The position numbers and the translations under genes are program-made. From contig NZ_OBDO01000004.1 in the NCBI RefSeq assembly GCF_900215145.1, positions 62,001-126,000 of the forward strand: a stretch of DNA of 64,000 nucleotides, in the 5' to 3' direction. Positions 33,573-41,985 of this stretch are shown here, in pieces (the stretch's first letter is position 1; each line of letters starts with the position of its first letter). The notes beneath the pieces were generated by a model. It ran no database searches. It saw nothing but the letters and a program-made list of their open reading frames with translations, and had not been told where the DNA came from. The stretch comes from Geodermatophilus sabuli (GTDB lineage: Bacteria > Actinomycetota > Actinomycetes > Mycobacteriales > Geodermatophilaceae).

Positions 33573-35249
33573 TCAGACGCCGTCGGTGGCCAGCGGTCGC
33601 TCGGCCCGGGACGCCGGCACGGTGCCGGTGACGCCGGTCTCGCCGGGGAGCTCGGGGTGCAGGGGGTCGTGCAGCGACTCGCTCGTCGGCTGCCCGTCCT
33701 GCGTGCGGCTGGACAGGCCGAACAGCGTCAGCAGACCGGCCGCGAGCGCCGCGATCGAGCAGACGACGAAGGCCGTGGAGAACCCGTCGCCGAGGGCGGT
33801 CATGGCCAGTTGCTGGGCCGCGCCGCCCGGGGCCTCCGGGGGCAGGCTGTTGACCGCGAGCGGGCCACCGGCCTGGAACACCGCGGTGGCGGCGGCGGCC
33901 TGGTCGGGCGCGAGGTCGGCGGTGGCGAGGGCCGCGCCGAGCTGCTCGCCGGCCGTGCTGAGGGCGACGGCGCCGACGACGATCGGGCCGAGGGCGAAGC
34001 CGAGGTCGCGCAGCAGGTTGGTCGTCGCGCTGGCCATGCCGGCGAGGTGCAGCGGCACGGTGTTGATCGCGACGGCGGTGAAGGAGCTGACCGTCAGCGC
34101 GAAGCCGATGCCGATGAGCAGGTCGGGCACGATGAGCGGGGTGAGGCTCGTGCTGGTGACGTCGAGCCGCGAGACCAGCAGGCCACCGATCGCCATGAGG
34201 AAGAAGCCGGCGGTGAGCAGCCAGCGCGCCGCGATCCGCTGCAGCAGCCGCCCGACCACGGGGATGAGCACGAACGCCGGGCCCTGCAGGAGCAGGAACG
34301 GCAGCGCGACCCGCATGGGGGTCTGGTGCTGGACCGGGCCCAGCCACATGCTGTGCGAGAACAGCAGGCCGAGGAAGCCGAGCATGCCGACCACGGCCAC
34401 GATCGAGGCGATCGCGAACGACCGGTTGCGGAACAGTCCCAGGTGCAGCAGCGGCGAGCGGGTCCGGGACTCGATGACGAGGAAGGCGGCCAGGAACACC
34501 GCGCCGAGGACGAACGCGCCGACGATGTGCGGCTCGGTCCAGCCGTCCTCCGGGCCCTGGACGGCGCCGTAGAGGACCGCGATCAGGCCGACGGCGAAGG
34601 TGACCTGACCACCGACGTCCAGGCTGCGGCCCTCGTCGGCCTTCGACTCGACCGCGAGGGCCAGTGAGAGCACCGCGGTGACCACGCCCAGGACGGCGAC
34701 GACGGCGAAGGAGCCGCGCCACGAACCGATGTCGGCGAACATCCCGCCGAGCAGCGGGGACACCGCGGCACCGGCGGAGAGGAAGCCGACCCACAGGGCG
34801 ATCCCGCGGGCCCGGGCGTCGGGCGTGTGGGTGACGGCGGCGATGAGCGCCAGCGACGCGGGGAACATCGCGCCGGCGCCGAGGCCGTTGAGCGCGGCAC
34901 CGACCCACAGCACCTCGACCGCCGGGGCGAACGCGCTGACCAGCGAGCCGACGACCAGCAGGGCGGCGCCGTACACCTGCAGCCTGCGGCGTCCGAACAG
35001 GTCACCCAGCACGCCGAAGGTGAGTTCGAAGACGACGACCGCGATCATGAACGCGGCGGTGATCCAGGTGAGCTGGGAGCCGGTGGTCCCCAGGTCGGCC
35101 TGGAACAGGCCGTTGAGCGAGGCGGGCAGCGCGTTCGCGACCTGCGCCACCATGACGGCGAGGCAGGCGGCGACCAGGGTCCCGACGACGCGGGTGGGCC
35201 GCGCCCCCGCCGAGGACGGAGGCACGACGGCCTCGGGGTTCGTTGCCAT
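33573..35249 (-). CDS. MFS transporter, DHA2 (14-TM) type
   Basis: 558 residues, many TM helices with MFS signature GVLGDLFGRRRLQVYGAALL between TM2 and TM3 and the motif C-like ALNGLGAGAMFPASLALIAA. DHA2 members export drugs or hydrophobic compounds. ATG 35249 follows AAGGAGAGAG; an alternative ATG at 35354 lacks a ribosome-binding site. First gene of the minus-strand operon (33573 to 26855), 18 bp before the PTE-like gene, downstream of a TetR-type operator. Confidence 0.92.
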   Translation of the reverse strand: MATNPEAVVPPSSAGARPTRVVGTLVAACLAVMVAQVANALPASLNGLFQADLGTTGSQLTWITAAFMIAVVVFELTFGVLGDLFGRRRLQVYGAALLVVGSLVSAFAPAVEVLWVGAALNGLGAGAMFPASLALIAAVTHTPDARARGIALWVGFLSAGAAVSPLLGGMFADIGSWRGSFAVVAVLGVVTAVLSLALAVESKADEGRSLDVGGQVTFAVGLIAVLYGAVQGPEDGWTEPHIVGAFVLGAVFLAAFLVIESRTRSPLLHLGLFRNRSFAIASIVAVVGMLGFLGLLFSHSMWLGPVQHQTPMRVALPFLLLQGPAFVLIPVVGRLLQRIAARWLLTAGFFLMAIGGLLVSRLDVTSTSLTPLIVPDLLIGIGFALTVSSFTAVAINTVPLHLAGMASATTNLLRDLGFALGPIVVGAVALSTAGEQLGAALATADLAPDQAAAATAVFQAGGPLAVNSLPPEAPGGAAQQLAMTALGDGFSTAFVVCSIAALAAGLLTLFGLSSRTQDGQPTSESLHDPLHPELPGETGVTGTVPASRAERPLATDGV

Positions 35250-35363
35250 GGCTCTCTCCTTCGAGAGTCCAGACACGACCGGTCGCCGGTCGGCTGGAGG
35301 AGGGGGCGTCGTGCCGGCGCCTGTGGCAGCGGTCACGAGGACGATGTGCACCATGTCATTTCC

Positions 35364-35380
35364 CTGTACACAGTGTCAAG
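35364..35380. promoter_or_regulatory. TetR-type operator over the operon -35 region
   Basis: CTGTACACAGTGTCAAG is an imperfect 17-bp palindrome centred on ACACAGTGT. On the minus strand it contains TTGACA (35379-35374), a consensus -35 for the exporter operon; the -10 is not clear. The block is AT-rich for this genome. Confidence 0.55.
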
Positions 35381-35392
35381 TAAAGGTTCGTC

Positions 35393-35575
35393 TTGTACGG
35401 AATCCTGGCCCGGTGGCTACTCGGTGGTCCACCGTGCTCGGCCATGAGCTCCCGCTGTGTCCTCGCCGGGCCCGGGCGCTGGGACGCCGACCACGACCGG
35501 CGCGTGGCGGTGCTCGCCGAGAGCTGGAGCGGCCTGCTGACCGACGCCGCGGACCGGTCCGGCCACCGGCCCTGA
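35393..35575 (+). pseudogene. TetR-regulator remnant (C-terminal end only)
   Basis: A 60-codon open frame of which the last 34 codons (from about 35472) read RWDADHDRRVAVLAESWSG then LLTDAADRSGHRP. This resembles the C-terminal helix of TetR proteins; the regulator at 23446 ends WDVDRDETHAVLTESWSALL. The HTH and most of the ligand domain are missing, and the first 26 codons do not look like TetR. Its orientation, divergent from the exporter and next to a palindromic operator, is where a TetR repressor is expected. Confidence 0.5.
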
Positions 35576-35589
35576 CCCGGTCATGGGGC

Positions 35590-35612
35590 CCGTGCATGAC
35601 CCCCATGCACGG
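35590..35612. terminator. Inverted repeat after the TetR remnant
   Basis: CCGTGCATG (35590-35598) and CATGCACGG (35604-35612) with loop ACCCC. It follows the remnant stop by 14 bp. Could terminate the old TetR transcript or be an operator for the P450 gene 170 bp on. The rest of 35613-35783 shows nothing further. Confidence 0.5.
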
Positions 35613-35783
35613 TCTTCAGTTCCGCTCCCGCGCGCCGTCCCCTTCGATGCGGGAGGCGGCGGTGCGCGGCGCCGGCGGGGTCTGCCAGCCGCCGTCGGAC
35701 GCCGATCCGCCGTCATCCACCCGAGCCGCGCAGGGGCGCCCACCGCCGCCCGCGCCGCTCCCGACCCCACGTGAGGTGCACCG

Positions 35784-36962
35784 ATGACCGTGGCCACCCC
35801 GGTCTCGTCCGACCTGGACCTGTTCGCCGACGAGGTCCTGCTGGACCCCTACCCGTACTTCGCCGAGCTGCGTGAGCAGGCGCCGGTGGTCCACCTGGAG
35901 AAGGCCGGGATCTGGGCGCTGACGCGCCACAGCACGATCCGCGAGGCGCTGGGCAACTGGGCGGTCTTCTCCTCCCGGAGCGTCGCCTTCAACGACCAGA
36001 TGAACCAGGCGCTCGCCGGCACCAGCCTGGCCACCGACCCACCGGACCACCAGCGGCTGCGCAGCGTCCTCAGCGAGCGGCTCATGCCCCGCGCCGTGCG
36101 CGGGCTCCAGGAGGACATCGACGCCAAGGCCGACGCCATGGTCGCCGAGCTGGTCGAACGCGGCTCGTTCGACGCCGTCACCGACCTGGCCAGCGCGCTG
36201 CCCCTGGCCGTCGTCGCGGACCTCATCGGGGTGCAGGGGGAGGTCCGGGACAACATGCTCCGCTGGGGCGCCGCGGCGCAGAACGTGCTCGGCCCGATGA
36301 ACCCGCGCACGGTGGAGAACTTCCCGGTCGCCGGTCAGCTCTTCCAGTGGGCGCACAACGCCCAGGCCGAGGAGCTGGCCGAGGGCAGCATGGGGCGGGC
36401 GATCTTCGACGCCGCCGAGCGCGGCGAGATCCCGCCCGAGAGCGCCGGCATGATCATCCACCAGTACGTCGCGGCCGGCCTGGACACGACGATCGCCGGG
36501 ATCGGGAACGCGATCGCGCAGCTGGCGGCGAACCCCGACCAGTTCGACCTGCTGCGTGCCGACCGGTCGCTCCTGGCGTCCACGTTCGCCGAGGCCCTCC
36601 GGTACGAGGCGCCGATCCACGCGATGGGCCGGCTGGTCACCGAGGACGTCGAGATCGAGGGGACGCTCGTCCCCGCCGGCGCGCAGGTCGCCGTCCTCTT
36701 CGGCTCCGGCAACCGGGACTCCCGCCGCTACGAGGACCCGGACACGTTCCTGGCCCGGCGCAACCCCCTCGACCACCTCTCCTTCGGGTACGGGGTGCAC
36801 GGCTGCGCGGGACAGGCCCTGGCCCGGCTGGAGGCCCACGCCGTGCTCGACGCCCTGGCCCGGCGGGTCCGCCGGTTCACCATCGGGCAGCCGGAGCGGC
36901 GGCCGCACAACGAGATCCGCAGCCTGTACGCACTGCCGGTGGTGGAGGTCGACCCCGCCTGA
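35784..36962 (+). CDS. Cytochrome P450
   Basis: 392 residues, the normal length of a soluble bacterial P450. I-helix VAAGLDTTIAGIGNA (oxygen-binding, near residue 232), ExxR in AEALRYEAP, and haem loop LSFGYGVHGCAGQALARLE with the Cys ligand near 342. Needs a ferredoxin partner, not encoded nearby. ATG 35784 after GTGAGGTG. Likely contributes an oxidation step to the adjacent catabolic operon. Confidence 0.93.
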   Translation: MTVATPVSSDLDLFADEVLLDPYPYFAELREQAPVVHLEKAGIWALTRHSTIREALGNWAVFSSRSVAFNDQMNQALAGTSLATDPPDHQRLRSVLSERLMPRAVRGLQEDIDAKADAMVAELVERGSFDAVTDLASALPLAVVADLIGVQGEVRDNMLRWGAAAQNVLGPMNPRTVENFPVAGQLFQWAHNAQAEELAEGSMGRAIFDAAERGEIPPESAGMIIHQYVAAGLDTTIAGIGNAIAQLAANPDQFDLLRADRSLLASTFAEALRYEAPIHAMGRLVTEDVEIEGTLVPAGAQVAVLFGSGNRDSRRYEDPDTFLARRNPLDHLSFGYGVHGCAGQALARLEAHAVLDALARRVRRFTIGQPERRPHNEIRSLYALPVVEVDPA

Positions 36963-36982
36963 CGCGCACCGACGACAGCGCC

Positions 36983-37007
36983 GCCGCCCCGGAGGTCCCG
37001 GGGCGGC
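36983..37007 (+). terminator. Hairpin after the P450 gene
   Basis: GCCGCCCCGG (36983-36992) pairs with 36998-37007; loop AGGTC region of 5 nt. 21 bp after the P450 stop. Confidence 0.7.
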
Positions 37008-37099
37008 GCCGCGGTCGTCGTGGCCCCGCGGCCGCGCACCGGATCGCCGGGGGGCGCCTCCCGCGGTCTAGCGTGCCCTGCGGACGAGGGAGGGACGCG

Positions 37100-38035
37100 A
37101 TGACCGACGCGGACCCGGCCGCGACGGACGCCGAGCTGTCGCGGCTGGCGTCGGTCGACCTCAACCTGCTCGTCCCGCTCCTGGCCGTCCTCGAGGACCG
37201 GTCGGTGACCCGGGCGGCGGCGCGGGTCGGCCTGACGCAGCCGGCGATGAGCCACGCGCTCCGCCGGCTGCGCCGGCTGCTCGGCGACGAGCTGATCGTG
37301 CGCCAGGGCAACACGATGACGCTGACCCCGCGCGCCGCGGAACTCATCGCCCCGTTGCGGCGGGCACTGCGCCAGACCGCGCGGGTCGTGGACTTCCCGG
37401 CGTTCGACCCCGCCGCCGACAGCCGCGTGATCACCGTCGGCATGACCACCAGCACGGCGCTGGTGATCGGGGACGCGGTGGCGCGCCTGCTCGGTGAGCG
37501 GGCGCCGCACGTCACCCTCCGGCTGCTGGCCGAGCGGACGGTCTCCGAGTCGCTCTTCACCGACGAGGGCGTCGACGTCCTGCTCCTGTCCTTCGCCTCC
37601 CGGTACCCGCGGGAGCGCCTCTACGACGACCGGTGGGTCGTCATCACCGGCCCCGCTACCCCCGAGGACGCCAGTGCCCTCGACCTGCTGACGACGCTGC
37701 CGCACGTGGTGTTCGACGGGGTCCCGCGGTTCCCCGTGCCCTACGCGGTGCTCGACGAGCGGGGGATCCCCTACCGGGTGCGCGACCGGGTCACCGACTA
37801 CCTGCTCATCCCGCACCTGGTCGCCGGCTCCGGGGCGGTGGCGGTGCACCGCCACCGGGTGACGACGGCGCTCCAGCCGTTGCTCGGGCTGCGCATCGAG
37901 GAGTTCCCGTTCCCCATGCCCGGCCTCGGCATCGACATGGTGTGGAACCCGTGGCTGGTCGACGTCGGCTTCACGACCTGGCTGCGCGGGGTCTTCCTCG
38001 AGGCGGCCGCGCAGCTCCCGCCGGGCGGCCGGTGA
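37100..38035 (+). CDS. LysR-family transcriptional regulator (NodD-like)
   Basis: 311 residues. HTH: DLNLLVPLLAVLEDRSVTRA then ARVGLTQPAMSHALRRLRRL. Effector domain contains VITVGMTTSTALVIGDAVARL. The pattern matches the NodD/PcpR group that senses aromatic or phenolic ligands. ATG 37100 has GAGGGAGGG upstream, and a TAGCGT -10-like element lies about 30 bp before. Transcribed in the same direction as the P450; it could control that gene or the neighbouring binding protein. Confidence 0.9.
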   Translation: MTDADPAATDAELSRLASVDLNLLVPLLAVLEDRSVTRAAARVGLTQPAMSHALRRLRRLLGDELIVRQGNTMTLTPRAAELIAPLRRALRQTARVVDFPAFDPAADSRVITVGMTTSTALVIGDAVARLLGERAPHVTLRLLAERTVSESLFTDEGVDVLLLSFASRYPRERLYDDRWVVITGPATPEDASALDLLTTLPHVVFDGVPRFPVPYAVLDERGIPYRVRDRVTDYLLIPHLVAGSGAVAVHRHRVTTALQPLLGLRIEEFPFPMPGLGIDMVWNPWLVDVGFTTWLRGVFLEAAAQLPPGGR

Positions 38036-38376
38036 CCCCGGGAGCGGACCGGCCCGCCGCCGCCCGGCTCGACGGGGACGTCTCCACCACGGTGGTGCCC
38101 GACGCGGGGACCACGTCGGGATCGGCCACCCGGTCGCGCTGATCGCCGTCCTGCGGCTCCTGCTCGACCGCTGCGGGGCGACACCGTCGGGCCGGTGCCG
38201 GCCGTCGTGGACCGGCAGGTCAGGACACGGACGGCGGGGTCGTCGAGGTCGGACGGGCCACCCCGGGTTCGTGGTAGTCAGTCCCCGGCCGTCCCGAGAG
38301 CCCCGGGACGGCGTGAGGACCGCGGCGACACCCCCAGGGCGCACGACATGTCTGGTCCCGATCCGGAGGAGAGCAC
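38036..38376. other. 341-bp gap without a recognised gene
   Basis: High-GC sequence between the LysR gene and the binding-protein gene. A stretch near 38120-38180 can be read as a helix-like peptide but has no start or ribosome-binding site. No promoter or repeat was identified with confidence. Confidence 0.5.
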
Positions 38377-39369
38377 GTGGCAACGAGTCGTTCCGTCCTG
38401 CATGGCGTCCCCATCGCCATGGCCGCCTGCCTGCTCGTCGCCTGTGGAGGCGACGAGCCGGCCGCCACCGACAGCACGCAGCTGAGCCAGGAGGACCCGG
38501 TGTCGATCCTGGTCGGCACCCTCCCGATCCCGGACAACGCCCCGCTCTTCCTCGCCATCCAGGAGGGCTACTTCGAGGAGGAGGGGCTCCAGGTCGAGAC
38601 CCAGATGGTCGCGGGCGGCTCGGCCGCACTCCCCGCGATGGTCGCGGGCGACCTGCAGTTCAGCAGCTCGAACTGGACCACGGTGCTCCAGGCGGCCAGC
38701 CAGGGCCTGCCCGCGCAGATGGTCTGGGAGATGACCGGCCCCAAGGAGGGCGTCAACGGGATCATGGTGGCGGGGAGCGCCCCGTACCAGAGCCCCGCCG
38801 ACCTGCGGGGCCAGCGGGTCGCGGTGAACACCCTGGCCGGTCTGGTGGAGCTGCAGGTCCGGGAGTGCATGGCCGCCAACGGCCTGCAGGAGGGTGACTA
38901 CGAGCTCGTCGAGATCCCCTTCCCCGACATGCCGGCGGCCGTCCAGCAGGGCAACGTGGCCGCCGCCTTCATCGGCGAGCCGTTCACCACCCTCGCCGAG
39001 GACCAGGGGGCGCGGGTGATCGCCGAACCCTCCACCTGCAGCGAGCGGCTGGCCGAGATGCCCGTCATCGGTTTCATGACCACGTCGCAGTACTCCGCGG
39101 AGAACCCCGAGGTCACGGCGGCGTTCGCCCGGGCGCTGGAGCGCGGGGCGGAGCTGGCCGAGTCCGATCCGCAGCAGGTCATCGACATCCTGCCGACGTA
39201 CACCCAGCTCACGCCCGAGCTGGCCGGGCGCATGACGCTGCCGGCGTGGCTCGAGGACCGGGCACCGAGCACGGACCGGGCCGAGGTGACCCAGGAGGCC
39301 ATGATCGACTTCGGGTTCATCGACGAGCCGGTCGAGGACCTGGAGGCGCTGATCGCACCGGTCGACTGA
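38377..39369 (+). CDS. ABC-type substrate-binding lipoprotein (NMT1/TauA-like), orphan
   Basis: 330 residues. Signal peptide with lipobox LLVACGG (lipidated Cys about residue 23), then a type II periplasmic-binding fold: LPIPDNAPLFLAIQEGYFEEEG, SSSNWTTVLQAAS, GQRVAVNTLAG, AAFIGEPFTTLAE. Homologues bind pyrimidines, sulfonates, nitrate or aromatic acids. GTG 38377 with CGGAGGAGAG. No permease or ATPase follows; a terminator ends the gene. It may borrow another transporter or act as a sensor. Confidence 0.9.
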   Translation: MATSRSVLHGVPIAMAACLLVACGGDEPAATDSTQLSQEDPVSILVGTLPIPDNAPLFLAIQEGYFEEEGLQVETQMVAGGSAALPAMVAGDLQFSSSNWTTVLQAASQGLPAQMVWEMTGPKEGVNGIMVAGSAPYQSPADLRGQRVAVNTLAGLVELQVRECMAANGLQEGDYELVEIPFPDMPAAVQQGNVAAAFIGEPFTTLAEDQGARVIAEPSTCSERLAEMPVIGFMTTSQYSAENPEVTAAFARALERGAELAESDPQQVIDILPTYTQLTPELAGRMTLPAWLEDRAPSTDRAEVTQEAMIDFGFIDEPVEDLEALIAPVD

Positions 39370-39411
39370 GTCCCCGGGCCTCCGGCCGTCCGGTCCGGGA
39401 GCCTGCGTCGT

Positions 39412-39438
39412 CCCCGGGTGCCGGTCCGGCACCCGGGG
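39412..39438 (+). terminator. Strong hairpin terminator
   Basis: 11-bp stem CCCCGGGTGCC (39412-39422) / complement 39428-39438 with loop GGTCC, 43 bp after the lipoprotein stop. Confidence 0.85.
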
Positions 39439-39503
39439 GCGGCGCCGAGCGCGGGGTGGCGCGCGATCCTGCGAGCGGGGCGGCCCGCTGGTTGACTCGA
39501 CGG

Positions 39504-39674
39504 ATGGTCGAACCACTGCCGGGGCCGGATCCGCAGATCGACCCGGACGTGCCGGTGCCGGACGACCCGGCGGAGCTGCTGCCCGACGCGCCGGAGCCGC
39601 TGCCGCCGCCGCCGATCGAGCCGACGCCCGAGGATCCCGGCGGCGACCCCGGGGGCGTGCCCGAGCCCGCCTGA
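39504..39674 (+). CDS. Small Pro/Asp/Glu-rich protein, 56 aa
   Basis: ATG 39504 starts a low-complexity acidic peptide (MVEPLPGPDPQIDPDVPVPD and onward, ending GVPEPA). Every third base is G or C, but Pro/Asp-rich frames arise easily in this genome. No ribosome-binding site is obvious. Could be an intrinsically disordered protein or not coding. Confidence 0.4.
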   Translation: MVEPLPGPDPQIDPDVPVPDDPAELLPDAPEPLPPPPIEPTPEDPGGDPGGVPEPA

Positions 39675-39711
39675 GCCGCGTGCCGGCAGCGGCGCCCGCT
39701 GTCGAGCCGCG

Positions 39712-40710
39712 TCACGCCGCGCGGCCGAACAGCGCGGCCAGCGCCGCGTCGGAGGCGGCGAGGGCGGCCCGGTCGGAGGTGCTGCCGGCGGCGACCAGCT
39801 CGGCGGCGCCGGTGCGGTCGAGCAGCTCGGCGAGGCGGCTCTCCACCTGCGCGGCGGTGCCGGCGATCGCCGCCGCGGCGGTCTGCTCGAGGTACTGCTG
39901 CTGGCGTGGGGTGCGGGCGGCGGCCCGGACGGCGGCCACCGGCTCCAGCGGCGGGAACACCCCGGTGGTGCGGGCCTGGGCCATCGCCCACGCCTCGGGC
40001 AGCAGCAGGTCGGCGGCCTCCGCGGCGGTGTCGGCGACCAGCACGTCGAGGCTGATCGCCACCCGTGGCCGCGGCTGCTGCGCGGAGGGCCGGAAGGTGC
40101 GCCGGTAGCGGGCCAGGGCCTCCAGCCCGGGCTCCGGGTCGCCGGCCACGCCGAGCAGCGGGCCGCCGACGATCACCGGCAGGCCCAGCCCGGCCGCGAC
40201 CTGCAGGCCGCGGCCCGTGGCCAGCACGTGCAGCGGCACCGGGCCGGCCGGTTGCGGGTGGAGGGTGATCTCCGCCGTCCCGGTCAGGAACGCCCGCAGT
40301 TCGCCGAGGTCGGCCGGGAAGTCCCGGTCGGTCTCCCGCAGCGCCCGGCGCACCGGTGGGGTGAAGCCGGGGGAGCGGCCGAGCCCCAGGTCGATCCGGC
40401 CCGGCGCGAGGGTCGACAGCGTGGCGAACTGCTCGGCGACCACCAGCGGCTGGTGGTGCGGCAGCATCACGCCGGCCGAGCCGAGCCGGATGGTCGTCGT
40501 CCGGCCGGCGACCGCGGCCAGCAGCACCGCCGGCGCCGCGCCGGCCACGCCCGGGACGCCGTGGTGCTCGGCGACCCAGAAGCCGTCGAACCCCAGCCGT
40601 TCGGCGTCGGACGCCCGCGCGAGGGAGCCGTGCAGTGCCGCGGCGTCGGGTTCGCCGGCGCGGGTGCGGGACCGGTCCAGCACCGACAGCTGCAGTCCGG
40701 TGTCGATCAC
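39712..40710 (-). CDS. LLM-class flavin-dependent oxidoreductase
   Basis: 332 residues, luciferase-like TIM barrel, MsnO8/alkanal-monooxygenase-like subgroup. LQLSVLDRSRTR at the start, GFDGFWVAEHHGVPGVAGAA, LGSAGVMLPHHQPLVVAEQF and GRIDLGLGRSPGF are typical. It uses FMN or F420 with unknown substrate. GTG 40710 starts directly at the first strand; the 100 codons of open frame before it are not domain-like. Confidence 0.88.
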   Translation of the reverse strand: MIDTGLQLSVLDRSRTRAGEPDAAALHGSLARASDAERLGFDGFWVAEHHGVPGVAGAAPAVLLAAVAGRTTTIRLGSAGVMLPHHQPLVVAEQFATLSTLAPGRIDLGLGRSPGFTPPVRRALRETDRDFPADLGELRAFLTGTAEITLHPQPAGPVPLHVLATGRGLQVAAGLGLPVIVGGPLLGVAGDPEPGLEALARYRRTFRPSAQQPRPRVAISLDVLVADTAAEAADLLLPEAWAMAQARTTGVFPPLEPVAAVRAAARTPRQQQYLEQTAAAAIAGTAAQVESRLAELLDRTGAAELVAAGSTSDRAALAASDAALAALFGRAA

Positions 40711-41175
40711 GGCAGCACCAGCGCCGTCGGGGCGGGGGCTGTTCCACCGGGCGAGGTGGCGTGGCCCGCACGGGCCGGGACCGGGGCGCGGTGCGCGCCG
40801 CCGAACCAGGCTCCCTGCTCGCCGCGCCGCGAGAAGCCGTGCGTCGGGCGGCTCGATGCCGCAGTCCCCGACCCGTTGCACGGTCACCGCCGAGCTCGGC
40901 GGGCCGCTGGTGGCGCCGGACGCCGCCGGCGACGCCCGGGTCCGGGAGCTCCCGCCGGTCACCTCGGGGACGAGCTCCACCACGGCTTCCGGCGCGGCCT
41001 GCGGGACGTCGGCCGGTGGCACGCCGATCCGGCCCCGCTCCCGGTCGTCGAGGCCTACGCCCGTGAGCGGGTCCCCGCCCTCACCGACACCTCCTTCGTG
41101 GCACGGGCCCTCAGCAGCGGCCGCCCGGTCGTCGCCGGTCGGGAGCCGCCCGCACCCGCAGGCGCGGCGCGCAGG
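40711..41175. other. 465-bp gap with a possible GAF-domain fragment
   Basis: No intact gene. On the plus strand, about 41032-41140 reads PLPVVEAYARERVPALTD followed by TSFVARALSSGRPVV. This reminds me of the linker helix of GAF-type sensors and PP2C phosphatases in this group, but there is no start and the flanking frames do not continue it. Possibly a decayed sensor gene. Confidence 0.3.
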
Positions 41176-41985
41176 TCACGGCAGGTCGGTCGGGACGACG
41201 TCCGGCGCCGACGGGCGGGGTGTGGGGACGGTCGCGGAGTCGGCGGGGTCGCGCCCGCGAGCGGCGCGGTCCGGGCGGACCGGCCGCAGGAGGACGGCGC
41301 CCAGCGCGGCGACCCACAGGCCCCAGCCGACGCTGCCGAGCAGTCCGCCGAGGTCCCAGACGGGGAGCCCGGGGACCGCGGTGGCGAGGACGTCGCCCTG
41401 GTTGGTCAGGTAGACCGCGCTGACCACGAGCCCGGTGACCCCCAGCCAGCGGGGCAGCACCCGGGTCCGCAGGATGACCACGCTGAGGGCGACCGACCAG
41501 GCGATGCCCAGCAGCTGGCCCAGGTGCTCACCGAGCAGCGCGCCCCCGAACTGGTGCTGCGCGGTCCACGCGGCGTCCACCGCCGCCCGGGTGGCGGCGT
41601 CGCCGGTGACGTAGGAGCCGGCCAGCGGCGGCACGACGAACACCCAGCGCAGGAAGCCGATCACGGACAGGACCACCGACGTCGCGCCCACGGCGGTGGC
41701 CGCCCGCAGCACCGGGTCCTCGCGCCGGCCGAGCGCGGCGGGCAGCAGCAGCATCGGCACCGCCAGGACGGCGTAGGTCCAGGCGGTGGCGAACCACGTC
41801 CACACCAGGCCCGTGCCCCCGGCGACGAAGGCGGGTAGCACCACCTCGACCGGTTCCCGGAGGACGTCGGGCCAGTCGAAGGTCGACGAGAGCGCCGTCG
41901 CCGCCGCGGCGAACGTCAGCGCTCCGCCGAGGAAGAGGCCGCCGGTCGCCCGGCACAGGCCGGTGGGCACGGTCGCCGCAGTCAT
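41176..41985 (-). CDS. Membrane protein, DUF4386-like
   Basis: 269 residues with about six TM helices (GGLFLGGALTFAAAATAL; YAVLAVPMLLLPAAL; TSVVLSVIGFLRWVFVV; LLGIAWSVALSVVIL; LGVTGLVVSAVYL; and a last one near VGWGLWVAALGAVLL) and a soluble acidic tail. Topology parallels the next gene upstream, suggesting a diverged duplicate. ATG 41985 overlaps that stop by 4 bp. Function unknown. Confidence 0.75.
   Translation of the reverse strand: MTAATVPTGLCRATGGLFLGGALTFAAAATALSSTFDWPDVLREPVEVVLPAFVAGGTGLVWTWFATAWTYAVLAVPMLLLPAALGRREDPVLRAATAVGATSVVLSVIGFLRWVFVVPPLAGSYVTGDAATRAAVDAAWTAQHQFGGALLGEHLGQLLGIAWSVALSVVILRTRVLPRWLGVTGLVVSAVYLTNQGDVLATAVPGLPVWDLGGLLGSVGWGLWVAALGAVLLRPVRPDRAARGRDPADSATVPTPRPSAPDVVPTDLP

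Noticed and set aside
30523-34667. Long plus-strand open frames (721 and 674 codons)
   Set aside because: Antisense of the catabolic operon; low-complexity Val/Asp/Gly translation.
39246-39674. 142-codon frame extending the 39504 ORF upstream
   Set aside because: It overlaps the binding lipoprotein and a strong terminator; only the last 56 codons could be separate.
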